Of a DNA stretch of 64,000 bases, positions 8,736 to 15,993 are shown piece by piece (within the stretch, counting starts at the first letter, position 1; each line of letters starts with the position of its first letter). This stretch comes from PCRC01 sp017848435 (GTDB lineage Bacteria > Pseudomonadota > Gammaproteobacteria > Burkholderiales > Burkholderiaceae_C), in the NCBI GenBank assembly GCA_965284315.1, contig OZ260072.1, forward strand, positions 1,488,001 to 1,552,000, given 5' to 3'. Under the pieces are notes generated by a model, which saw only the letters and a list, made by a program, of their open reading frames with translations, searched no databases and was not told where the DNA came from. The position numbers and the translations under genes are program-made.

Positions 8736-9632
8736 ATGAAACTCGCAACCCTGAACGACGGTTCCCGCGACGGCCAGCTGGTGGTGGTGTCGCGCGACCT
8801 GGCCACGGCCCACTACGCCACCGGCATCGCCAGCCGCCTGCAGCAGGCGCTGGACGACTGGAATTTCCTCGCGCCACAGCTGCAGGATCTGTACGACACG
8901 CTGAATTTCGGCAAGGCGCGGCACGCTTTCGCCTTCGACCCGGCCAACTGCCTGGCCCCACTGCCGCGCGGCAGCGTGTGGATTGGCGCGCTGCCCGGTG
9001 ACGGCGGTGCACCACACTGGCACCAGGCCGGCGGTGACCACTTTGCCGGCCCGCGTGCGCCACTGCCCGCGTTCAACCCGGCGGACGGGGTGGACTTCAG
9101 CGCCGAACTGGCCGCCATCACCGGCGACGTGCCGCGCGCCAGCCCGGCCGCGCAGGCGCTGGAAGCCGTGCGCCTGTTGGTGCTGGCCAACGCGGTCTGC
9201 CTGCGCGGCCCGCTGGCGGCGGGGGACGTGCTGTCGGCCCGGCCATTCACCGCCTTCAGCCCGGTGGCGGTGACGCCCGACGAGCTGGGCGACGCCTGGC
9301 AAGGCGGGCGCATGCACCTGAACCTGCTGGTGCACCGCAACGAGCGCCGCGTGGCCCAGGCGGACGCGGCCAGCGCGCCGCTGGGTTTTGGGGAGCTGCT
9401 GGCCCAGGCCTGCCGGCAGCGCCCGCTGCGCGCTGGCAGTGTGCTGGCCACCGGCCCGTTGGGTCTGGGCAGCGCGGCCGCCAAACGGGCCCTGGAGCAG
9501 GCCGAAGACGGCCAGCCCACCACCGCCTGCTGGCAGCCGGGCGAGACGGTGCGCATCGAGGCCAAGGGCGCCGACGGCCAGAGCGTGTTTGGCACGGTGG
9601 CCAGCACACCTTGTGCCAATGCTGTGCAATAG
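8736..9632 (+). CDS. Fumarylacetoacetate hydrolase family protein
   Basis: FAH-superfamily C-C bond hydrolase or isomerase of 298 residues, somewhat shorter than the ~330 of close relatives. The N-terminal part (MKLATLNDGSRDGQLVVVSRD) and a truncated FAH N domain are followed by the FAA hydrolase core. In the core I see GDVLSARPFTAFSPVAVTPDELG and HLNLLVHRNE. I cannot identify the full metal triad with confidence, so activity is uncertain. Tyrosine or other aromatic degradation would be the natural role, but no pathway genes are next to it. Its start diverges from the DUF3108 gene. Confidence 0.78.
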   Translation: MKLATLNDGSRDGQLVVVSRDLATAHYATGIASRLQQALDDWNFLAPQLQDLYDTLNFGKARHAFAFDPANCLAPLPRGSVWIGALPGDGGAPHWHQAGGDHFAGPRAPLPAFNPADGVDFSAELAAITGDVPRASPAAQALEAVRLLVLANAVCLRGPLAAGDVLSARPFTAFSPVAVTPDELGDAWQGGRMHLNLLVHRNERRVAQADAASAPLGFGELLAQACRQRPLRAGSVLATGPLGLGSAAAKRALEQAEDGQPTTACWQPGETVRIEAKGADGQSVFGTVASTPCANAVQ

Positions 9633-9680
9633 GCTTTACCACGGTGTCAAAGATGTGCACCAGGGTCTAAACTGCGCGCC

Positions 9681-10895
9681 ATGACGACATTTGCCTATTT
9701 CTTTCGCCACCGTGTACCGGTTGTGACCGGTGCGTTGGCCGCGCTGCTGGCGGGTGCCGCCGCCGCGCAGAGCGGCAGCACACTCAACGTGCTGATCAAC
9801 CCTGGTGACCAAGGTGAGCAGTCGCGTTTTGCGGTCTACAGCGGCTGGCGGGCGGCACTGGAAAAAGCGCTGGGCCGGGACAAGTCCACCGCCGCGACCA
9901 TCACCATGTCCACCGACGCCACCGCCGACCTGGGCGTGACGCGCTCGCGCATCCCCGACATCTTCATCGCGCCGGCGCACGTCATCGGCAGCGCGGTGCG
10001 TTACGGCTACACCCCGGTGGTCGGGCTCGACAAACCGGTGCAGGCGGTGCTGGCGGTGCTGAAAGACAGCCCCATCACCAGCCTGGCGCAGGCCAACGGC
10101 AAGAAGCTCGGCCTGCCGCTGCAGGACAGCGTGGTGACCTACCTGGTGCGCGGCGAGGTCAACGCGGCCAACACCACCGTCAAGCGCCACTTCGGCGGCA
10201 CCTACGAAACCCGTTACCAGGACGCGCTGCTGCCCTGCCTGCACGTGCGCCGCTGCGACGTGGTGGCGGTGGAGCGCGCCGTGTTCGACCGCTGGGTCGC
10301 TGCCGGAGAGCCGGTGCGCCTGGTGCTTGAATCCAAGCCCGCCCCCGCGCTGAGCGTGGCCATCAAGGACGGTGTCAAACCCGGTGCCGAGGCGTTGCGC
10401 AGCGCGCTGAACGCGTCTGTCAGCGGTGATTTGCCCGGCGCCGAAGGCGGCAAGCTGGCCACACTGAACAGCGACAGCTTTGCCTACGTCTCCACCCTGG
10501 GCTACTTCACCCCGCGTGCCTTGCCCGGCGCCACGGTGATCGACGCGGCCAAGGTGGCGCAGATGGTGCAGGCCGGCGCGCGCTACATCGACACCCGCAC
10601 CGAAGCCGAATTCAAGGCCGGCCACGTGCCCGGCGCCACGCTGGTGCCCTACGTGGAAAAAAGCGCCAAAGACGCCGACTTCAACCCTGCGCTCGACACC
10701 TTTGCCACCGCCCAACTCGGCCCCGACCGCAACGCCGAACTGATTTTTGCCTGCAACGGCGCCGAATGCTGGAAGAGCTTCAAGGCCAGCCAGGCCGCCA
10801 TGAAAGCCGGCTACACCAAGGTCTACTGGTTCCGCGGTGGCCTGCCCGAGTGGCGCAGCGCGGGCTTGAAGATCAACACCGGCGCGGCTGGCTGA
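9681..10895 (+). CDS. Periplasmic-binding (PhnD-like) and rhodanese fusion protein
   Basis: Predicted exported protein of 404 residues. A signal peptide ends near residue 30 (AGAAAAQ). Residues ~35-285 look like a PhnD/type 2 periplasmic-binding domain (IPDIFIAPAHVIGSAVRYGY, LPLQDSVVTYLVRGEV). Residues ~290-400 are a rhodanese domain: YIDTRTEAEFKAGHVPGA, then FACNGAECWKSFKAS, where the first cysteine (near 357) is the likely sulfur carrier and a second lies 5 residues on. Two cysteines also occur in PCLHVRRCDV. Persulfide or thiol chemistry in the periplasm on a bound ligand is inference. No ABC permease or ATPase is adjacent. Confidence 0.75.
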   Translation: MTTFAYFFRHRVPVVTGALAALLAGAAAAQSGSTLNVLINPGDQGEQSRFAVYSGWRAALEKALGRDKSTAATITMSTDATADLGVTRSRIPDIFIAPAHVIGSAVRYGYTPVVGLDKPVQAVLAVLKDSPITSLAQANGKKLGLPLQDSVVTYLVRGEVNAANTTVKRHFGGTYETRYQDALLPCLHVRRCDVVAVERAVFDRWVAAGEPVRLVLESKPAPALSVAIKDGVKPGAEALRSALNASVSGDLPGAEGGKLATLNSDSFAYVSTLGYFTPRALPGATVIDAAKVAQMVQAGARYIDTRTEAEFKAGHVPGATLVPYVEKSAKDADFNPALDTFATAQLGPDRNAELIFACNGAECWKSFKASQAAMKAGYTKVYWFRGGLPEWRSAGLKINTGAAG

Positions 10896-10929
10896 GCCAG
10901 GCCAAGCAGGTCAACCAGCGAGACCGGAT

Positions 10930-10988
10930 TCACCGCCGGGCCGCCGCAAGCTGAAACGCGGCCCCCTCGGGGGGAGCGTGGGGCCTAC
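10930..10988 (-). repeat. GC-rich intergenic palindromic repeat, copy 1
   Basis: On the minus strand it reads CCCCACGCTCCCCCCGAGGG, then a CCGCG stretch, GCTTGCGGCGGCCCGGCG. The same blocks recur in the same order at 26956-27034. It fills the gap between two convergent genes and overlaps the stop of the MORN-like gene by a few bases. Confidence 0.55.
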
Positions 10989-12154
10989 CTTTCAAACGCC
11001 TTGCGTGACCCGTCTTCAAACACGGCGTCGTCGCGCAGCAGCTGGCCGTTGTCGTCCCACTCGCGGGTGCGGGCCAATTTGCCGCGTTCGTTGTAAGTCT
11101 GCTCACCGATGACCTTGCCCTGCGCATTCACCGTGCGGTGGGTGCCCGTGGCCTGTTGCCTGCCGCGCGGGTCCACCCGGTAGGTGGATTCGCTGCGCAG
11201 CGCGCCGGTGTCGTCGTGGCCGGTGGTGGTGAGCAGGCGGGCTTCTGGCGGGCCGCTGTAGCGGCTCTGGCTACGCAACTGGCCGTTGAGGAAGTAGCGG
11301 CTTTCGCTTTGCAGCTCACCGGTGTCGCTCCAGCGGCGGTCCTGGCTGAGCTGACCTGACTCGGCAAACTCCTGGTCCAGCACCACCACCGTGCCGCGTT
11401 CCACCACCAGGCGCTGGGTCTCACGCCGCTTCACGCCCTCGCGGGAGAACTGCCGTTCGGTCCGGCGGTTGTCCTTCAACTCGGTGGACCGGGCAACGCT
11501 GCCGTTGTCGTGCAGCACCTCGTGCCGCACCCGCTGGCCGCGTTCGAAACGGGCGCGTGCGCTCGGGCGGCCATCGTCGCGGAAGTAAGTCAGGTCTGAG
11601 GGCTTGGCAAAGCCGCACAGGGTGGCGTCGTCCACCGTCGGGCTGAGCACCGGGCGGTCGGCGCAACGCAGCTCGCGCAACTGGCCGCTGGGGGTGAATT
11701 CGGCTTCTGCCACGTCACTGCGGCTGGCCGCCTCGCGCAGCGCGACCCGGCGCAGCTGGCCGTTGGGGTGGAAGCTGCGGTCCAGTCCCACGGTGTCGCC
11801 GTTGTCGTAGGTGGCGTCGCGCAGCACCTGCCCTTCCGGGCCAAACTCGCGCCGCCGGCCCTGCTGGTTGCCCTTTTCGTTGACGCTGTGTTCCTGCTTC
11901 AGCCGGCCTTGTTCGTAGTAACGCACCAGGCCAACGAACTTGCCGTCGCGCAGCTCTTGCTCCCGCTGCATCTGGCCGGTGTCGCGGTCCTTGCAGCGCA
12001 TCATGCCGGTCAGGCCCTGCGTGGTGCTGCCGTTGGACGGGTTGACCGGTTTGCCATTGACCTCGCAGTCGGCCAGCACCAGGGCCGGCGCCAGCAACAG
12101 GGTCACAAGGCAGAGGGCGCGGTGGGTCAGGGGCCGCGGTGGTGTGGCAGGCAT
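10985..12154 (-). CDS. MORN-like/YwqK-type repeat protein, exported
   Basis: A 389-residue protein with a signal peptide (cleavage near LVLADCEV) and many ~22-residue repeats of the form 'G.L....Y..NGQL'. Examples are FHPNGQLRRV, YFLNGQLRSQSRY, YNERGKLARTREWDDNGQLL. This pattern is MORN_2, often annotated automatically as a YwqK antitoxin component. Four cysteines lie in the N-terminal half. Expected to be periplasmic or surface exposed; function unknown. The ATG at 12154 is chosen over an upstream TTG because GGAGA precedes it at good spacing. It diverges from the TraB/GumN gene. Confidence 0.72.
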   Translation of the reverse strand: MPATPPRPLTHRALCLVTLLLAPALVLADCEVNGKPVNPSNGSTTQGLTGMMRCKDRDTGQMQREQELRDGKFVGLVRYYEQGRLKQEHSVNEKGNQQGRRREFGPEGQVLRDATYDNGDTVGLDRSFHPNGQLRRVALREAASRSDVAEAEFTPSGQLRELRCADRPVLSPTVDDATLCGFAKPSDLTYFRDDGRPSARARFERGQRVRHEVLHDNGSVARSTELKDNRRTERQFSREGVKRRETQRLVVERGTVVVLDQEFAESGQLSQDRRWSDTGELQSESRYFLNGQLRSQSRYSGPPEARLLTTTGHDDTGALRSESTYRVDPRGRQQATGTHRTVNAQGKVIGEQTYNERGKLARTREWDDNGQLLRDDAVFEDGSRKAFER

Positions 12155-12231
12155 GGGGCTCTCCAGCAAAGGGCAGGTGCAGGGCGCTGCGTATGATGCA
12201 TTCTCTTAAAAAAAACCGGGGGATGGGTTCC

Positions 12232-13221
12232 ATGTCTGACGCCGCACCTGTCCTTGCCAGGGACCGCCGCTGGCGCTGGGTGGTGCTGTGTGCGTGGTGG
12301 TTGGCTGTGCTGCCCGTTTGTGCCGACACCTGCCCGCCGCCTGCACCCACCCTCAGCCCCGCACAGCTGGCCCAAGCGCGGCACGGCGCCACCAACCGTG
12401 GCCTGCTGTGGCGCATCGACCACGGCGGCCGCACCTCCTGGCTCTATGGCACCCTGCACGTGGCGCGGGCCGAGTGGGCCGTGCCCGGGCCCGACGTGCT
12501 GCGCGCGCTGCAGGCGAGCGACGTGCTGGCGCTGGAGCTCAACCCGCTGGACGCCGAATCCCTCAAGCCGCTGACCGAGGCCGGTGACCCGGCGCGCACC
12601 CGGCAGGTGCTCACGCCCGCGCGCCGCGCCCGGCTGGCCGAAGCCCTTGCCCGCGCCTGCCTGCCGCCCGACGCGCTGGCCAGCCTGCGCCCGGCCATGC
12701 GCGCCGCGACATTGATCGCGTTGTCCGGCCGCGCCCAGGGCCTCTACCCCGAGTTCGGCATCGACATGGTGCTGGCCGTGTTGGCGCGCCAAGCCAAAAA
12801 GCCCGTTCGTGCCCTGGAAACTGCCGCGCTGCAGCTGGCGCTGCTGGCCGGCCGCAACGCCGAAGAAGAAGCCGTGCTGTTCGACAGTTTCATGGACACG
12901 CTGCAAGCGCCCCACGGTGGCGCCGTGCTGGGCCGCCTGGCCCGCGCCTGGGCCGACGGCGACGAGGCCACGCTGGCCAACTACCCCAGTTGGTGCGAAT
13001 GTCTTGACACCGCCGCCGACCGTGCGCTGATGCAGGACATGCTCGCCCGCAACGGCCCCATGGCCGACAAGATTGCCACCCTGCACCACAGCGGCCAACG
13101 TGTACTGGCCGCCGTGGGCGCGCTGCACCTGGTTGGCCCCGATGCGTTGCCCGAGCTGTTGCGGGCGCGGGGTTTCACCGTGCAGCGGGTGCCAACACGC
13201 AGCGTTCCGAAACCATTTTGA
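12232..13221 (+). CDS. TraB/GumN family protein
   Basis: A 329-residue exported protein. An N-terminal hydrophobic segment ends near VLPVCADTC. The TraB/PrgY/GumN fold is seen in GLLWRIDHGGRTSWLYGTLHVA (the GTxH signature, near residue 68) and in the C-terminal AVGALHLVGPDALPELLRARGF, whose GxxH is the second conserved histidine motif. These are membrane- or periplasm-associated proteins proposed to be metal-dependent peptidase-like. I use the ATG at 12232; in-frame starts at 12196 and 12223 are possible. Confidence 0.82.
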   Translation: MSDAAPVLARDRRWRWVVLCAWWLAVLPVCADTCPPPAPTLSPAQLAQARHGATNRGLLWRIDHGGRTSWLYGTLHVARAEWAVPGPDVLRALQASDVLALELNPLDAESLKPLTEAGDPARTRQVLTPARRARLAEALARACLPPDALASLRPAMRAATLIALSGRAQGLYPEFGIDMVLAVLARQAKKPVRALETAALQLALLAGRNAEEEAVLFDSFMDTLQAPHGGAVLGRLARAWADGDEATLANYPSWCECLDTAADRALMQDMLARNGPMADKIATLHHSGQRVLAAVGALHLVGPDALPELLRARGFTVQRVPTRSVPKPF

Positions 13222-13257
13222 TCACCCCCGTCCGGTTGGGCCGGAGGGGCAAAGGCC

Positions 13258-13770
13258 TCAGCGTGCGCAGATCACCCAAGGCTGGCGCGAGCTGATGACG
13301 GCGTCGCGGTCGATCGTGCGGGTGCTGGTGGTGCCCCAGGCGTCGGCGGTGCGGGGGCGGGTTTCCGTCACCAGGTCGGCGGTGGTGGTGCGCCAGAAGC
13401 TGTTCTGGTAGACGAAGTTGATGTTCACCTTGTCGCGCTGCGCCCGGTTGCCCGGGCCGGGCACCAGCTGTTTGGCCGCTTCTTGTGTGGCCGCCGTGTC
13501 AAACGACTCCATCAGTTCGATCTGGATGGTGGCGGTGTAGGGTGAAGCGGCGTCTTTTTGCCGCACGTCGTAGTTCAGCTTGAACTCTGAAGCCACCTTG
13601 CGTTGCCAGGTGCCGCCGGTGGGCGAAGCAAACACGTCACCCACCGGCTGCGTCTGGTAGCCGTTTTTGCAGGTGGCAAACACCGAGGCAAATTCCGCCA
13701 CCGGGGTGGGCTGGGCCAGCGCGGCCCCGGTGGTGACAACAAACAGGGCGGTGGCGGTGAGGTGTTTCAT
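13258..13770 (-). CDS. Exported protein of unknown function
   Basis: A 170-residue protein with a clear Sec signal peptide (MKHLTATALFVVTTGAALAQ). The mature part has two cysteines, one in the early segment FATCKNGYQ and one at the C terminus (WVICAR), which could form a disulfide. I recognise no domain. It is convergent with the TraB/GumN gene. A hairpin at about 13226-13249 lies between the two stops but has no T run. Confidence 0.65.
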   Translation of the reverse strand: MKHLTATALFVVTTGAALAQPTPVAEFASVFATCKNGYQTQPVGDVFASPTGGTWQRKVASEFKLNYDVRQKDAASPYTATIQIELMESFDTAATQEAAKQLVPGPGNRAQRDKVNINFVYQNSFWRTTTADLVTETRPRTADAWGTTSTRTIDRDAVISSRQPWVICAR

Positions 13771-13849
13771 GGCGGTGTGGTGAGGGCTGTGTGGCGCCTG
13801 CCCGCAGCACCGTTTGGTGCAGGCAACGCCACCCCTGATTTATAGACGA

Positions 13850-13874
13850 AAAAGCCCTCACGCAGAGGGCTTTT
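13850..13874 (-). terminator. Rho-independent terminator of the 56-residue gene
   Basis: AAAAGCCCTC (13850-13859), a 5-base loop, and GAGGGCTTTT (13865-13874) form a stem. On the minus strand it ends in a T run just downstream of the gene at 13908-14078. Confidence 0.8.
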
Positions 13875-13907
13875 CTGTGACGGCGCCGGAGCGCGGTGCC
13901 GTCTGGC

Positions 13908-14078
13908 TCAGCCGCCTTTCTTGGCGCGTTTGCCGGGGTTCTTCTTGCTGCGCGTGGCCACACCACGTTCCAGGCTGATTTTCTGGCCGGTGCCGCTGCG
14001 GGCAGGGCTGAAACCGGCGGGCACAGGCAGAGGTGGCGTGCGTTTGCGGTCGGCTTCGGTGACGATTTTGTTTCCCAT
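13908..14078 (-). CDS. Small basic protein, 56 residues
   Basis: ATG at 14078, AGGAAA 6-7 bases before it, stop TGA at 13908-13910, and a strong terminator just downstream: a complete small transcription unit. The product starts MGNKIVTEADRKRTPP and ends in a lysine/arginine-rich tail (TRSKKNPGKRAKKGG). There is no cysteine, signal peptide or membrane segment. The basic tail suggests nucleic acid or ribosome contact, which is inference. I believe similar small proteins occur in Comamonadaceae but cannot confirm it here. Confidence 0.7.
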   Translation of the reverse strand: MGNKIVTEADRKRTPPLPVPAGFSPARSGTGQKISLERGVATRSKKNPGKRAKKGG

Positions 14079-14184
14079 GGCGATTTCCTGTTGGCTTAAA
14101 ACTGAACCCGCTATTAGGCCACAGGTTACCTGTAGGCCACACTGGCCCTGTGCTTCACTGGGCGTAATGCGGGGTGCGCATTAT

Positions 14185-14964
14185 TTATAGAGTCGCGTAC
14201 AACCGGCTTGCAGGCAAGGGTGGTGAGTGACTGAAGCCGGGCTGGAGGGCGTGGAGGCGGTTGGGGATTGGCCCCCCAAACGCGTCAGAGCACGTCGCCG
14301 GGGGGTTGGCTTTTGGGGCGGTGGCCCTCGACGCTTGTTTGCCCAGGCTGGGTACGTCGAGCGGTTCATGGAGCAGTTGTTGCAACAACTCCGCAACGGT
14401 ATGCACGCCGTACTTGCGCATCAGCTTGCTTCGGTGAACTTCAACGGTTCGGTGGCTGATGCCAAGGCATTTGCCTATTTCTTTGGCGGTATAGCGCTTG
14501 CGAAGCAGCAAAGCGACATCGCGTTCGCGTGGGGTCAGGTCAGAGTGCTCCTGCGCCACCTGCGAGAGGTTGTGCATGCTGCAGATCAGCAGGCGATGCA
14601 CGTTGTCAAGGCTCAGGTACTGCACGTTGACTTGGCACAAGAAAGCGGGATCACCCGCAGCAGCGTCGCAGCGACGCGCCAACAGGTGGCCTCGGTATTC
14701 GCCAACACGAGATACCGCTTTCAGTATCACCGAATAGAGATCGTCAAGCTCGTCATTGGCGGGAAACAGCACGCCAAAACGTTCCCCGATCAGCGCGTCC
14801 GCAGCGATGCCGAACATGGTGCAGAGTGCGCGGTTGGTGGCAACGATGGTCTGCTCGCGCAAGATCAGCATGCTGATTGGCGCGCACTCAAAGGCGACTC
14901 GAAAATCAACGCTGACCGGTGTCCCGTCAACAAAGTGGCGTTGCCTGTTGTCTTCGATGTTCAT
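14185..14964 (-). CDS. PAS-LuxR family transcriptional regulator
   Basis: A 259-residue regulator. A PAS-like sensor covers about residues 20-130 (FECAPISMLILREQTIVATNRA, then IGERFGVLFPANDE). A GerE/LuxR helix-turn-helix covers about 140-205 (DLTPRERDVALLLRKRYTAKEIGK, then HRTVEVHRSKLMRKYGV). No receiver domain or autoinducer pocket is visible, so the signal is unknown. AGGAG stands before the ATG. A Pro/Ala-rich tail of about 50 residues follows the HTH. Upstream, at 15051-15065, is an inverted GGAC...GTCC that could be an operator. The 132-residue gene upstream on the same strand is the nearest candidate target. Confidence 0.85.
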   Translation of the reverse strand: MNIEDNRQRHFVDGTPVSVDFRVAFECAPISMLILREQTIVATNRALCTMFGIAADALIGERFGVLFPANDELDDLYSVILKAVSRVGEYRGHLLARRCDAAAGDPAFLCQVNVQYLSLDNVHRLLICSMHNLSQVAQEHSDLTPRERDVALLLRKRYTAKEIGKCLGISHRTVEVHRSKLMRKYGVHTVAELLQQLLHEPLDVPSLGKQASRATAPKANPPATCSDAFGGPIPNRLHALQPGFSHSPPLPASRLYATL

Positions 14965-15106
14965 GGTCCATCTCCTGCTGGCCGGTTGGTGAATGACTTC
15001 CCGGAAGCGTGGAGTCTAGAAATGACCATCGCCACGATCTATTCTGTTTTGGACGGAGACTGTCCGGATTTGGACGATTTCTTCATGGCATAGATGCGCT
15101 GGCAAG

Positions 15107-15130
15107 AAAAAGCCCCCACTGGGGGGGCTT
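15107..15130 (-). terminator. Rho-independent terminator of the 132-residue gene
   Basis: AAGCCCCC (15110-15117) pairs with GGGGGCTT (15123-15130) around a 5-base loop. On the minus strand it is followed by five T. It separates the 132-residue gene from the LuxR gene. Confidence 0.8.
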
Positions 15131-15166
15131 GAGAGGGGCGCGCATGGCCTGCGACAAGCGTGACGC

Positions 15167-15565
15167 TCAGAAAAGCAGGAAACCCGAGATGGGTTGCAGC
15201 ACCGCCAGTGTTGGGTTTGGCTGGTTTGGCGCCAGCAGTGATGACAGGGGTGTCAGAACACTGCCAGCACTCAGCAAATCGTCAACGATGGCGGGAGGAA
15301 AACCACCCGGAAGGCCGACTCCGAGAAATGGCAGGCCGCTGGGTATCGAAATCAGCCCTTCGGGGAGGGCCAAACCGTTCGATGTGGCGAGGAAGTCTGT
15401 TGGCACCAGGTCTGCCACAGGGGCCAGAAAGGCCAGGGGCGGCTCGGTGTCAGACACGCCCGGTATGTTGGACAGCAGGAATGCATAGGAAGTCAACTCG
15501 TTCAGAGCGGGCAACCCCCCGGCACCTAACCCATCAAGAGAAAAGTTTTCAAGTAAAGACAACAT
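15167..15565 (-). CDS. Leu/Pro/Gly-rich protein of unknown function
   Basis: A 132-residue protein with no cysteine, almost no basic residues and a very hydrophobic make-up built of L, P, G, S and A (for example GLPFLGVGLPGGFPP). It has no standard signal peptide, since there are no positive residues at the start. GGAG lies 9 bases before the ATG and a terminator follows, so the unit looks genuine. Its composition resembles the larger proteins at 33951-36982, but I cannot align it convincingly to their shared module. It has an AT-rich upstream region and a LuxR regulator downstream. No function can be assigned. Confidence 0.6.
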   Translation of the reverse strand: MLSLLENFSLDGLGAGGLPALNELTSYAFLLSNIPGVSDTEPPLAFLAPVADLVPTDFLATSNGLALPEGLISIPSGLPFLGVGLPGGFPPAIVDDLLSAGSVLTPLSSLLAPNQPNPTLAVLQPISGFLLF

Positions 15566-15993
15566 GGTGCATGTGCTCCAAAAAATTACGACATCGAATC
15601 TTAGTTTTTCAAACTTGTTTCGTGTTTGTTTTTAATTGCGTACGTATTTTTATCGAATCATCTGTGTAGTAAAAAGGTTCTGGATTTCGATGTTTGTTTT
15701 TGTTGGTTTGTACGTACGTAGTTGGATCAAGGAAAACCCTGATGTTGGGTTTTTTTAGGGCGTATATGCGATACATGTAGCGACTTTCATGGGATCGCAA
15801 GCCAATTTGAGGCGAACAAGTGTTGCTTCAGGGGCAATTTATTTTTGAGTTTTTGGTTTTCTAGGTGTTAGTACCTAAGTATCTACTTAAGAAATTATTG
15901 AATCACATGTGCTCATTCGTTTCGATACATTAACTCAGGTATTAATTCATGCAATCGTGTATGGATTAAATTAATTATCGGAGGATGGGAATC
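15566..15993. promoter_or_regulatory. AT-rich divergent intergenic region, 428 bases
   Basis: No gene is seen. The stretch is clearly richer in A/T than its surroundings and must hold the divergent promoters of the 132-residue gene and the LVIVD lipoprotein gene. It contains CGTACG cores (near 15639 and 15712), a 7-bp hairpin AAAACCC...GGGTTTT with a T run (15733-15756), and the inverted repeat TAGGT-6-ACCTA (15862-15877). GGAGG at 15980-15984 serves the downstream start. The base composition suggests transferred DNA or a regulator-bound (H-NS-like) segment. Confidence 0.6.

Noticed and set aside
10985..12154. Toxin-antitoxin system (YwqK antitoxin) label for the MORN-like protein
   Set aside because: The repeats fit MORN_2, but no toxin gene is adjacent and the protein has a signal peptide. 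The antitoxin label would rest on annotation habit only.
13226..13249. Hairpin between TraB/GumN and the next gene as terminator
   Set aside because: The stem has an unpaired base and no T run on either strand.
15631..15720. LuxR or quorum-type box at the CGTACG cores
   Set aside because: The tetramers ACGT/TACG are too short and the same string occurs near 20880 within a gene. No lux-box length dyad is present.
15733..15756. Rho-independent terminator in the AT-rich gap
   Set aside because: The AAAACCC/GGGTTTT hairpin has a T run but no gene ends before it on the plus strand. It may be an attenuator or chance in AT-rich DNA.
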